A stretch of DNA of 64,000 nt, taken from Streptomyces sp. Root431 (GTDB lineage Bacteria > Actinomycetota > Actinomycetes > Streptomycetales > Streptomycetaceae). The stretch spans positions 186,077 to 250,076 of the forward strand of contig NZ_LMEI01000007.1 of NCBI RefSeq assembly GCF_001426585.1, in the 5' to 3' direction. How positions within the stretch are numbered: the first letter of the stretch is position 1; every line of letters begins with the position of its first letter. The notes beneath the pieces are model-generated. The model searched no databases and was not told the DNA's origin. It saw nothing but the letters and a program-made list of their open reading frames with translations. This document shows positions 17,455-25,528 of the stretch, in pieces. The position numbers and the translations under genes were made by a program.

Positions 17455-18375
17455 ATGAGAAGAATCCCGGGCCTGGCGGCCACGCTGCTCGCCGCCCTGG
17501 TGGCCGCGCTGACGGCCGGGCTGCTCTCGGCCGGCCCCGCCCTCGCCGCCGACTGGCCGCTCGTCCGCAAGGGCGACAACAGCGTCCAGGTGACGACCGT
17601 CCAGCACTTGCTGACCGCCCGCGGCTACGCCACCGGCGCCGACGGCGCCTTCGGCGACGGCACCGAGGCCAAGGTGAAGAGCTTCCAGAGCGCCGCCGGT
17701 CTCAGCCCGGTGGACGGCATCGTCGGCGCCGACACCTGGTCCAAGCTGATCGTCACCGTCCGCAAGGGCGACAACGGATCCGCCGTCAAGGCCCTCCAGA
17801 CCCAGCTCAACCGCTATGGGGCGGGCCTCGCCGTCGACGGCGCCTTCGGCGACGGCACCGACGGCAAGGTCAAGAGCTTCCAGACCTCCAAGGGCCTCGA
17901 CGCGGACGGCATCGTCGGCCCGGACACCTGGCGCGCCCTGGTCACCGGCACCTCCGGCGGCAGCGGCGGCGACAGCGGCCTGCTGACCCACTCCGAGGCG
18001 GCCTCGATCTTCACCTCGGCCGGCGGCATCACCTGGACCTCCTCCGGCAACTGCTCCAACCGCAACAGCAGCAGCTGCACCTCGTTCGACGGCCTGCGCC
18101 GGGCCTCCGCCGACGGCACGGTCACCCTGCGCAGGGCGAGCGGCTGCGCCCTGACCATCACGGGCGGTACGGAGACGGGGCACGCGAGCGGCACGTACAG
18201 CCACTGGAACGGCTACAAGATCGACTTCAGCCCGACCAGCTGCCTGAGCAACTACATCACCGGCACCTTCCCGCGGACCGGTACCCGCGCCGACGGCGCG
18301 GCGCTCTACACCGCCCCCTCGGGCAACATCTACGCCCGCGAGAGCAACCACTGGGACGTGACCTTCCTCAACTGA
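17455..18375 (+). CDS. Secreted LAS-type metallopeptidase candidate with two peptidoglycan-binding domains
   Basis: 306 aa. Sec signal peptide (cleavage near ALAAD, residue 30). Two PG_binding_1 repeats follow (about 33-95 and 100-160; ADGAFGDGT, VDGAFGDGT). After a Gly/Ser linker comes a C-terminal domain with TGHASGTYSHWNGYKIDF and NHWDVTF. The SHWNGYKID part fits the HxxxxxxD zinc motif of LAS (M15-like) peptidases, and the final His-x-Asp fits the third ligand region. D,D- or L,D-peptidase activity on stem peptides is inferred. It is the last gene before a 17-bp terminator hairpin. Confidence 0.75.
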   Translation: MRRIPGLAATLLAALVAALTAGLLSAGPALAADWPLVRKGDNSVQVTTVQHLLTARGYATGADGAFGDGTEAKVKSFQSAAGLSPVDGIVGADTWSKLIVTVRKGDNGSAVKALQTQLNRYGAGLAVDGAFGDGTDGKVKSFQTSKGLDADGIVGPDTWRALVTGTSGGSGGDSGLLTHSEAASIFTSAGGITWTSSGNCSNRNSSSCTSFDGLRRASADGTVTLRRASGCALTITGGTETGHASGTYSHWNGYKIDFSPTSCLSNYITGTFPRTGTRADGAALYTAPSGNIYARESNHWDVTFLN

Positions 18376-18397
18376 CGCGGAGACACCCACTCGGGGC

Positions 18398-18436
18398 GGC
18401 GGCCGGCCGCGGCGGAACACGCCGCGGCCGGCCGCC
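18398..18436 (+). terminator. Terminator of the hydrolase cassette
   Basis: Perfect 17-bp GC stem (18398-18414 with 18420-18436), 5-nt loop GAACA, 23 nt after the LAS-peptidase stop. There is no T tract, as is common in Streptomyces terminators. Confidence 0.85.
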
Positions 18437-18520
18437 GTCGCGCCACGTCTCCCGAGCGGCCTCCGGCGCACCAATGGGTGCCGACAACATGCATGCCTTC
18501 TGATTTCGGGTCATATTGAG

Positions 18521-18539
18521 CCCTAAGTCACACTTAGGG
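18521..18539 (+). promoter_or_regulatory. Operator-like inverted repeat upstream of the second binding-protein gene
   Basis: Perfect 8-bp arms CCCTAAGT / ACTTAGGG with a 3-nt centre, in a locally AT-rich stretch. The repeat ends 6 nt before the SD GGGAGG (18546-18551). Its half-site resembles the CACTTAAGTG palindrome upstream of the first transporter operon. Confidence 0.6.
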
Positions 18540-18557
18540 ACATATGGGAGGCACTCC

Positions 18558-20186
18558 ATGCGCGGAGCCACGCACGCCAAGTGGGCCGCACTGGCCACCG
18601 CAGTCGCCCTCGCGGCGACCGCTTGTGGCGGCGGTGACGACAGCGGCGGCGGCGGAGGGGCCGACGGCATCGTGACCTCCTCGTGGGGAGACCCGCAGAA
18701 CCCACTGGAGCCGGCCAACACCAACGAGGTGCAGGGCGGCAAGGTCCTCTCCATGATCTTCCGGGGGCTCAAGCAGTACGACCCGAAGACCGGCGAGGCC
18801 AAGGACATGCTCGCCGAGAAGATCGAGACCACCGACTCGACCAACTTCACCATCACGGTCAAGGACGGCTGGACCTTCTCCAACGGCGAGAAGGTCACCG
18901 CCAAGTCCTTCGTCGACGCCTGGAACTACGGCGCCCACCTGAAGAACAACCAGAAGAACGCCTACTTCTTCGGCCAGATCCAGGGGTACGACCAGGTCCA
19001 CCCCGAGAAGGGCGAGCCCACCGCCGAGACCATGTCCGGTCTCAAGGTCACCGGCGGCCAGACCTTCACGGTCAAGCTCACCCAGAAGTTCTCCACCTGG
19101 CCCATCACCCTCGGCTACGCGGCCTTCGCACCGCTGCCCCAGGCCTTCTTCGACGACCACGCCGCCTGGCTCTCGAAGCCCGTCGGGAACGGCCCCTACA
19201 CCGTCGACTCCTACTCCAAGGGCTCGCAGATGGCCCTCAAGCGCTGGGACGACTACCCGGGCGCCGACAAGGCCCAGAACGGCGGCATCACCCTCAAGGT
19301 CTACACCGACAACAACACGGCCTACACCGACCTGACGGCCGGAAACCTCGACCTCGTCGACGACATCCCCGCCGCCCAGCTGAAGAACGTCTCCGCCGAC
19401 CTCGGCGACCGGTACATCAACGTCCCCGCCGGCATCATCCAGACCCTGGCTTTCCCGTTCTACGACCCCGCCTGGGACAAGCCCGGCCAGGAGAAGCTCC
19501 GCCAGGGCCTCTCCATGGCGATCGACCGCAACCAGATCACCGAGACGATCTTCCAGAAGACCCGTACCCCCGCCGTCGACTGGACCTCCCCGGTCCTCGG
19601 CGAGGAGGGCGGCTTCAAGGACATCTGCGGCGACTTCTGCAAGTACGACGCGGCCGAGGCGAAGAAGCTCGTCGCCGAGGGCGGCGGCATCCCCGGCGGC
19701 ACGATGAAGATCTCGTACAACGCCGACACCGGCTCCCACAAGGAATGGGTCGACGCGGTCTGCAACTCCATCAACCGCGCCCTCGGCAACGACAAGGCCT
19801 GCGTCGGCAACCCCGTCGGCACCTTCGCCGACTACCGCAACCAGGTCACGTCGCAGAAGCTCGCGGGCCCCTTCCGGGCCGGCTGGCAGATGGACTACCC
19901 GCTCATCCAGAACTTCCTCCAGCCGCTGTACTACACGAACGCCTCGTCCAACGACGGCAAGTGGACGAGCCCCGAGTTCGACAAGCTCGTCAACCAGGCC
20001 AACGCCGAGACCGACATCGCCAAGGCCGTCGGACTCTTCCAGCAGGCCGAGGAAGTCCTCCGCGACGACATGGGCGCCATCCCGCTCTGGTACCAGAACG
20101 GCAGCGCGGGCTACTCGGAGGCCGTCTCCAACGTGACGCTGAACCCCTTCAGCGTGCCGGTCTACGACCAGATCAAGGTCAACTGA
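18558..20186 (+). CDS. Oligopeptide-binding lipoprotein, BldKB paralogue (operon 2)
   Basis: 542 aa, SBP family 5. Starts MRGATHAKWAALATAVALAATAC with lipobox Cys about 23, closely parallel to the protein at 6855 (MRGAKSAKWV...LAATAC). The fold signature DGWTFSNGEKVTAKSFVDAWNYG lies near 105-125, and VGNGPYTVDSYSKGS near 210. The C-terminal YSEAVSNV matches YSEKVSGV of the paralogue. ATG at 18558 with SD GGGAGG. It delivers peptides to permeases starting at 20329. Ligand range probably differs from operon 1. Confidence 0.88.
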   Translation: MRGATHAKWAALATAVALAATACGGGDDSGGGGGADGIVTSSWGDPQNPLEPANTNEVQGGKVLSMIFRGLKQYDPKTGEAKDMLAEKIETTDSTNFTITVKDGWTFSNGEKVTAKSFVDAWNYGAHLKNNQKNAYFFGQIQGYDQVHPEKGEPTAETMSGLKVTGGQTFTVKLTQKFSTWPITLGYAAFAPLPQAFFDDHAAWLSKPVGNGPYTVDSYSKGSQMALKRWDDYPGADKAQNGGITLKVYTDNNTAYTDLTAGNLDLVDDIPAAQLKNVSADLGDRYINVPAGIIQTLAFPFYDPAWDKPGQEKLRQGLSMAIDRNQITETIFQKTRTPAVDWTSPVLGEEGGFKDICGDFCKYDAAEAKKLVAEGGGIPGGTMKISYNADTGSHKEWVDAVCNSINRALGNDKACVGNPVGTFADYRNQVTSQKLAGPFRAGWQMDYPLIQNFLQPLYYTNASSNDGKWTSPEFDKLVNQANAETDIAKAVGLFQQAEEVLRDDMGAIPLWYQNGSAGYSEAVSNVTLNPFSVPVYDQIKVN

Positions 20187-20203
20187 CGCCGTAGGAGGTC
20201 GGC

Positions 20204-20249
20204 GGCGTACGGCCCGGCCCGCGGAAACCACCGCGCCGGGCCGTACGCC
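20204..20249 (+). terminator. Stem-loop after the second binding-protein gene
   Basis: Perfect 15-bp stem (20204-20218 with 20235-20249) and an inner CGCGG/CCGCG extension, 17 nt past the SBP stop and before the permease gene. It parallels the hairpin at 8523-8551 and is a likely partial terminator or 3'-end stabiliser. Confidence 0.65.
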
Positions 20250-20328
20250 TTCCCCGCCCCCCCCGGGAGCGGGGACAACCCCTCCCCAGAGCGAACCCCC
20301 TACCCGGAGCCAACCCCCGGAGCCCCCC

Positions 20329-21252
20329 ATGGGTCGTTATGTGATCCGGCGACTGCTGCAGATGATCCCGGTCTTCTTCGGCGCCACGCTGCTGATCTTC
20401 CTGATGGTGAACGTGATGGGCGACCCCATCGCCGGTCTGTGCGGCGACCGCCAGTGCGACCCGGCGACCGCGGCCCAGCTCGAGAAGGAGTACGGCCTCG
20501 ACAAGCCCGTCTGGCAGCAATACCTGATCTACATGGGCAACGTCTTCACCGGCGACTTCGGCACCGCGTTCAACGGCCAGGAAGTCACCGAGCTGATGGC
20601 CAGCGCCTTCCCGGTCACCATCCGCCTCACCCTCGTCGCCATCTTCTTCGAGATCGTCATCGGCATCAGCCTCGGCGTCCTCACCGGCCTCAAGCGGGGC
20701 CGCCCCGTCGACACCACCGTGCTGCTGCTGACGCTGGTCGTCATCTCCATCCCGACCTTCGTCACCGGCCTCCTCCTCCAGCTCCTCCTCGGAGTCGAAT
20801 GGGGCTGGATCAAACCGGCCGTCTCCACCGACGCCCCGCTGAACGAGCTGATCGTCCCGGGCCTCGTCCTCGCCTCGGTCTCCCTCGCGTACGTCACCCG
20901 GCTCACCCGGACCTCGATCGCCGAGAACAAGCGGGCCGACTACGTCCGCACCGCCGTCGCCAAGGGCCTGCCGCGCCACCGCGTCATCAGCCGCCACCTG
21001 CTGCGCAACAGCCTCATCCCGGTGGTGACCTTCATCGGCACCGACATCGGCGCGCTCATGGGCGGAGCCATCGTCACCGAGCGGATCTTCAACATCCACG
21101 GTGTCGGCTACCAGCTCTACCAGGGCATCCTCCGCCAGAACACCCAGACCGTGGTCGGCTTCGTGACCGTCCTCGTCCTGGTCTTCCTGGTGGCGAACCT
21201 GCTCGTCGACCTCCTGTACGCCGTCCTTGACCCGAGGATCCGCTATGCCTGA
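20329..21252 (+). CDS. Oligopeptide ABC transporter permease 1 (operon 2)
   Basis: 307 aa, MGRYVIRRLLQMIPVFFGATLLIFLM, the same N-terminus as the operon 1 paralogue. About six membrane helices and the EAA loop ADYVRTAVAKGLPRHRVISRHLLRNS (about 205-230). A distinctive extracytoplasmic CGDRQCDP follows the first helix (about 38-46), with two Cys absent from operon 1. No strong SD is visible, only CCCCCGGAGCC before the ATG. It overlaps the next gene by 8 nt. Confidence 0.92.
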   Translation: MGRYVIRRLLQMIPVFFGATLLIFLMVNVMGDPIAGLCGDRQCDPATAAQLEKEYGLDKPVWQQYLIYMGNVFTGDFGTAFNGQEVTELMASAFPVTIRLTLVAIFFEIVIGISLGVLTGLKRGRPVDTTVLLLTLVVISIPTFVTGLLLQLLLGVEWGWIKPAVSTDAPLNELIVPGLVLASVSLAYVTRLTRTSIAENKRADYVRTAVAKGLPRHRVISRHLLRNSLIPVVTFIGTDIGALMGGAIVTERIFNIHGVGYQLYQGILRQNTQTVVGFVTVLVLVFLVANLLVDLLYAVLDPRIRYA

Positions 21253-22231
21253 GCAGCCTCAGCCGTTCGACGACGGCCGCGCGATCAACCACACCGGCGC
21301 CGGCGGTGGCACCGACCTCGCGATGGACGAGGGCGAGACGCTGGAGAAGACGCCAGGCGGACCCAAGGGCACCGGGCCCGACAAGAAGCCCCGCTCCCTC
21401 TGGTCCGACGCCTGGCACGACCTGCGCCGCAACCCGATCTTCATCATCTCCGGGCTGATCATCGTCTTCCTGGTGATCATCTCGATCTGGCCCCAGCTCA
21501 TCGCCAGCGGCAACCCGCTCGACTGCGACCTCTCCAAGGCGCAGGAGGGCTCCCAGCCCGGCCACCCGTTCGGCTTCAACGGCCAGGGCTGCGACGTCTA
21601 CACCCGTACCGTCTACGGAGCCAGGGCCTCCCTCGAGGTCGGTCTCTTCGCCACCCTCGGCGTGACCCTCCTCGGCTCCGTCCTCGGCGGCCTCGCCGGC
21701 TTCTACGGCGGCGCCTGGGACGGCTTCCTCTCCCGCATCACCGACGTCTTCTTCGCGATCCCCGTCGTCCTCGGCGGCCTCGTCCTGCTCTCCGTCGTCA
21801 GCAACAACAGCGTCTGGCCCGTCATCGGCTTCATGGTGCTCCTCGGCTGGCCGCAGATCTCCCGCATCGCCCGCGGCTCCGTCATCACCGCCAAGCAGAA
21901 CGACTACGTCCACGCCGCCCGCGCGCTCGGGGCCTCCAACAACCGGATGCTGCTCCGCCACATCGCGCCGAACGCCCTCGCGCCCGTCATCGTGGTCGCG
22001 ACCATCGCCCTCGGCACGTACATCTCGCTCGAAGCCACGCTCTCCTTCCTCGGCGTCGGCCTCAAGCCCCCGACCGTCTCCTGGGGCATCGACATCTCCT
22101 CGGCCGCCCCGTACGTGCGCAACGCACCGCAGATGCTGCTCTGGCCCTCCGGCGCGCTCGCCATCACGGTGCTCGCCTTCATCATGCTCGGCGACGCCGT
22201 CCGCGACGCCCTCGACCCCAAGCTGAGGTAG
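21245..22231 (+). CDS. Oligopeptide ABC transporter permease 2 (operon 2)
   Basis: 328 aa. The start at 21245 overlaps the upstream TGA exactly as in operon 1 (ATGCCTGA); an earlier in-frame start at 21227 is discarded. Long hydrophilic N-terminus (about 55 residues), then RSLWSDAWHDLRRNPIFIISG, five or six helices, and EAA loop QNDYVHAARALGASNNRMLLRHIAPN. It forms the channel with permease 1. Confidence 0.92.
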   Translation: MPEQPQPFDDGRAINHTGAGGGTDLAMDEGETLEKTPGGPKGTGPDKKPRSLWSDAWHDLRRNPIFIISGLIIVFLVIISIWPQLIASGNPLDCDLSKAQEGSQPGHPFGFNGQGCDVYTRTVYGARASLEVGLFATLGVTLLGSVLGGLAGFYGGAWDGFLSRITDVFFAIPVVLGGLVLLSVVSNNSVWPVIGFMVLLGWPQISRIARGSVITAKQNDYVHAARALGASNNRMLLRHIAPNALAPVIVVATIALGTYISLEATLSFLGVGLKPPTVSWGIDISSAAPYVRNAPQMLLWPSGALAITVLAFIMLGDAVRDALDPKLR

Positions 22232-22237
22232 GGACCC

Positions 22238-23221
22238 ATGCTGCTCGAAGTGCGCGACCTGCACGTGGAGTTCCACACCCGGGAGGGAGTGGCCAAGGCG
22301 GTCAACGGCGTCGACTACTCCGTCGACGCGGGGGAGACCCTCGCCGTCCTCGGCGAGTCCGGCTCCGGCAAGTCCGTCACCGCCCAGGCCGTCATGGGCA
22401 TCCTCGACATCCCCCCGGGAAAGATCACCCAGGGCGAGATCCTCTTCCAGGGCCAGGACCTCCTGAAGCTCTCGGAGGCCGAGCGGCGCAAGATCCGCGG
22501 CGCCAAGATGGCGATGGTCTTCCAGGACGCGCTGTCCTCCCTCAACCCCGTCCTCAGCGTCGGCGAACAGCTCGGCGAGATGTTCCGGGTCCACCAGGGG
22601 ATGTCGCGGAAGGACTCCAAGGCCAAGGCCGTCGAACTGATGGACCGGGTCCGCATCCCCGCCGCCAAGGAACGCGTCGGCCAGTACCCCCACCAGTTCT
22701 CCGGCGGCATGCGCCAGCGCATCATGATCGCGATGGCGCTCGCCCTCGAACCCGAGCTGATCATCGCCGACGAGCCGACCACCGCCCTCGACGTCACCGT
22801 CCAGGCCCAGGTCATGGACCTCCTCGCCGAGCTCCAGCGCGAGCTCAACATGGGGCTCATCCTCATCACCCACGACCTCGGCGTCGTCGCCGACGTCGCC
22901 GACAAGATCGCCGTCATGTACGCGGGCCGGATCGTCGAACAGGCCCCCGTCCACGAGATCTACAAGGCCCCCGCCCACCCCTACACCAAGGGCCTCCTCG
23001 AATCGATCCCGCGCCTGGACCAGAAGGGCCAGGAGCTGTACGCGATCAAGGGCCTGCCGCCCAACCTCCTGAACATCCCGCCCGGCTGCGCCTTCAACCC
23101 CCGCTGCCCCATGGCCCAGGACGTGTGCCGGACCGACGTACCCCCGCTGTACGACGTGACCGACTCCCCGGTGCCCCGCGCCAGCGCCTGCCACTTCTGG
23201 AAGGAGTGCCTCCATGGCTGA
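22238..23221 (+). CDS. Oligopeptide ABC transporter ATPase 1 (operon 2)
   Basis: 327 aa. Lacks the roughly 20-residue N-terminal extension of its operon 1 paralogue, starting directly MLLEVRDLHVEFHTREGVAK. Walker A GESGSGKS, signature FSGGMRQR, Walker B LIIADEPTTALD, and C-terminal CAFNPRCPMAQDVC. SD GAGGTAGGGA 5 nt before the ATG. It overlaps ATPase 2 by 8 nt. Confidence 0.95.
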   Translation: MLLEVRDLHVEFHTREGVAKAVNGVDYSVDAGETLAVLGESGSGKSVTAQAVMGILDIPPGKITQGEILFQGQDLLKLSEAERRKIRGAKMAMVFQDALSSLNPVLSVGEQLGEMFRVHQGMSRKDSKAKAVELMDRVRIPAAKERVGQYPHQFSGGMRQRIMIAMALALEPELIIADEPTTALDVTVQAQVMDLLAELQRELNMGLILITHDLGVVADVADKIAVMYAGRIVEQAPVHEIYKAPAHPYTKGLLESIPRLDQKGQELYAIKGLPPNLLNIPPGCAFNPRCPMAQDVCRTDVPPLYDVTDSPVPRASACHFWKECLHG

Positions 23222-24374
23222 GGCGATTCTCGAAGTCCGGGACCTCCACAAGCACTACCCCCTGACCCAGGGCATCCTCTTCAAGAAGCAGGTCGGCGCG
23301 GTCAAGGCCGTCGACGGCGTCGACTTCGACCTGGCGGCCGGCGAGACCCTCGGCATCGTCGGCGAGTCCGGCTGCGGCAAGTCGACCGTCGCGAAGATGC
23401 TGGTCAACCTGGAGCGGCCGACGTCCGGCACGATCCGCTACAAGGGCGAGGACGTCACCAAGCTGTCCGCCCGCGCCCTCAAGGCCGTCCGCCGCAACAT
23501 CCAGATGGTCTTCCAGGACCCGTACACCTCGCTCAACCCGCGCATGACGGTCGGCGACATCATCGGCGAGCCGTACGAGATCCACCCCGAGGTGGCTCCG
23601 AAGGGCGACCGGCGCCGCAAGGTCCAGGACCTCCTGGACGTCGTCGGCCTCAACCCCGAGTACATCAACCGCTATCCGCACCAGTTCTCCGGCGGCCAGC
23701 GCCAGCGCATCGGCATCGCCCGCGGCCTCGCGCTCCAGCCCGAGATCATCGTGGCCGACGAACCGGTCTCCGCCCTCGACGTCTCCGTCCAGGCGCAGGT
23801 CGTCAACCTCCTGGAGAAGCTCCAGTCCGAGTTCTCCCTGTCGTACGTGTTCATCGCCCACGACCTGTCGATCGTCCGGCACATCTCCGACCGGGTCGGC
23901 GTCATGTACCTCGGCCGGATCGTCGAGATCGGCAGCGACGCCCAGATCTACGACCACCCCACCCACCCGTACACACAGGCGCTGCTCTCCGCCGTCCCCG
24001 TCCCCGACCCGGACGCGCGCGCCCACCGCGAGCGCATCATCCTCACCGGCGACGTCCCGTCCCCGGCCAACGTGCCCTCCGGCTGCCGCTTCCGCACCCG
24101 CTGCTGGAAGGCGCAGGAGCGCTGCACCCTCGAAGTGCCCCTCCTCGCCGTCCCGGCGGTCTTCCGCCTCACGGACAGCCCGGCGAAGCACGACTCGGCC
24201 TGCCACTTCGCGGAGGAGAAGCAGGTCGTCCCACCGGAGAGCGGCGAGAACGGCGGGAACGGCGGGAACGGTGAGACCGGCGGGAACGGTGAGACCAGCG
24301 CGAGCGGCGAGACCAGCGCGAACGGCGTGACGGGCAAGGAGGCGAACGGCGGGGAAGAGCCCAAGTCGCTTTAA
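23214..24374 (+). CDS. Oligopeptide ABC transporter ATPase 2 (operon 2) with repetitive Gly/Asn/Glu tail
   Basis: 386 aa. Walker A GESGCGKS, signature FSGGQRQR, Walker [14 protein letters not shown]-terminal Cys motif [12 protein letters not shown]. The paralogue ends at EKQVVPVH. Here the shared EKQVVPP is followed by a low-complexity tail of about 45 residues built from short [13 protein letters not shown] units (DNA repeats about 24241-24330). The tail is unlikely to be catalytic and probably arose by slippage. Last gene of operon 2. Confidence 0.94.
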   Translation: MAEAILEVRDLHKHYPLTQGILFKKQVGAVKAVDGVDFDLAAGETLGIVGESGCGKSTVAKMLVNLERPTSGTIRYKGEDVTKLSARALKAVRRNIQMVFQDPYTSLNPRMTVGDIIGEPYEIHPEVAPKGDRRRKVQDLLDVVGLNPEYINRYPHQFSGGQRQRIGIARGLALQPEIIVADEPVSALDVSVQAQVVNLLEKLQSEFSLSYVFIAHDLSIVRHISDRVGVMYLGRIVEIGSDAQIYDHPTHPYTQALLSAVPVPDPDARAHRERIILTGDVPSPANVPSGCRFRTRCWKAQERCTLEVPLLAVPAVFRLTDSPAKHDSACHFAEEKQVVPPESGENGGNGGNGETGGNGETSASGETSANGVTGKEANGGEEPKSL

Positions 24375-24453
24375 CCCGCAGGCAACTCGACCGACTCCGC
24401 TCCGATATACGGACACGGCAGGCTCCGTCGGGTACGGCCGTGCGGGTGCCGTA

Positions 24454-24491
24454 AGCCGGCCGGGAGCGCGCCATGTCGCCCCCGGCCGGCT
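24454..24491 (+). terminator. Terminator of transporter operon 2
   Basis: 11-bp stem AGCCGGCCGGG (24454-24464) with its complement at 24481-24491 and a 16-nt loop, about 80 nt after the last ATPase gene. Confidence 0.65.
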
Positions 24492-24519
24492 GCACGCGCC
24501 CCCCTCGTCACCCCCGTCC

Positions 24520-25527
24520 ATGCGGAACCGCTTGTTTCGGTCGGTCGCGACCGTGAGTATCGGAACCGTGACTGTGACACGACCGGCACGTCTCACGGGC
24601 GCCGCGCTCTGCGCCGCGCTCGCCCTCTTAGCCGCCGTGTGGATCCTCAAGGACCTCGCCGCGGTCGGCTCACCCGCCGACCTCGGATGGTCCTGGACCG
24701 GGGACCCCCGCACCCACTACGTCCTGAGGGGGCGCGCCGCCACGACCCTCCTCGACCCCCTGCTCCTCCTCGTCTCCGTCGCCACCGCCGTCGCCGCCCT
24801 GCGCTCCCGCCACGCGGCCTCCGCGCTCGTCGCCACCGGCGCCGTCACCCTCGCCCTGCGCCTGCCCGGCCTCTGGGCGCCCGGGAGCGGCGCGCTCGTC
24901 ACCGCCCTCCTCGAACTGGCCCTCGCCGCCGGCCTCGTCATCACCGCCGCCGCGGGCCGCCGCCGGACCGAAGGGCCGCACGAGCAGCTCCCCGGCCGGC
25001 CCCGCACGGGCCCGGCCGTCACCGCCGGGATCCTCCTCGCCGCCGGCGCCGTCACGGTCGTCCTGTGGGAGGTGTACCGGGCCGTCGAGCTGCCCGCAGA
25101 GGTGACCGTCGACCGGTTCCTCGGCGGCCGGTCCGTCATCGCACCGGCCCTCGCGCCCCCGCCCGGCTGGCTGTCGGTGATCCTCGTCGCGCTGTACGGC
25201 ACGGCCGCCGTCTCCGCCTTCGCCCGCGCCCGTCACACCCGGGCCTTCGGGCTGCTCGCCGGGGCGTTCCTGACGGCGGACGGCATCGCCCTGCTCGCGC
25301 GGGTCATCCACTTCGAGCTGATCCCGTACTTCGCGGAGGTCTCCACCGTCGAGCAGATGTACGTCCTCACCGCCGTCCTCGGGTCGGCCGGCGGCATCGC
25401 GGTGCTCGTCCTCCTCGCCGGGCGCGGCGCCCCGCCCACCGCGCCCGCGCCCTACGGTCCGTACGGCTCCTACGGCTCGTACGGACCGCCCCCGGCCCCG
25501 CCCTACCCGCCGCCGCCCGGCTGGTGA
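24520..25527 (+). CDS. Polytopic membrane protein of unknown function with Pro/Tyr-rich tail
   Basis: Up to 335 aa, with about seven or eight hydrophobic segments (near 25-45, 70-90, 95-115, 120-145, 165-185, 215-235, 240-260, 280-300) and a C-terminal tail of Gly-Pro-Tyr repeats (GPYGSYGSYGPPP). No family is recognised. The start is uncertain: ATG at 24520, or in-frame GTGs at 24553, 24568 and 24574; no clear SD precedes any. It ends one base before the stop of the convergent S9 peptidase gene (25527/25529). Confidence 0.7.
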   Translation: MRNRLFRSVATVSIGTVTVTRPARLTGAALCAALALLAAVWILKDLAAVGSPADLGWSWTGDPRTHYVLRGRAATTLLDPLLLLVSVATAVAALRSRHAASALVATGAVTLALRLPGLWAPGSGALVTALLELALAAGLVITAAAGRRRTEGPHEQLPGRPRTGPAVTAGILLAAGAVTVVLWEVYRAVELPAEVTVDRFLGGRSVIAPALAPPPGWLSVILVALYGTAAVSAFARARHTRAFGLLAGAFLTADGIALLARVIHFELIPYFAEVSTVEQMYVLTAVLGSAGGIAVLVLLAGRGAPPTAPAPYGPYGSYGSYGPPPAPPYPPPPGW

Positions 25528-25528
25528 C

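Noticed and set aside
24241..24360. Short direct repeats considered as a CRISPR-like array
   Set aside because: They are in-frame codon repeats inside an ATPase gene, too short and without spacers.
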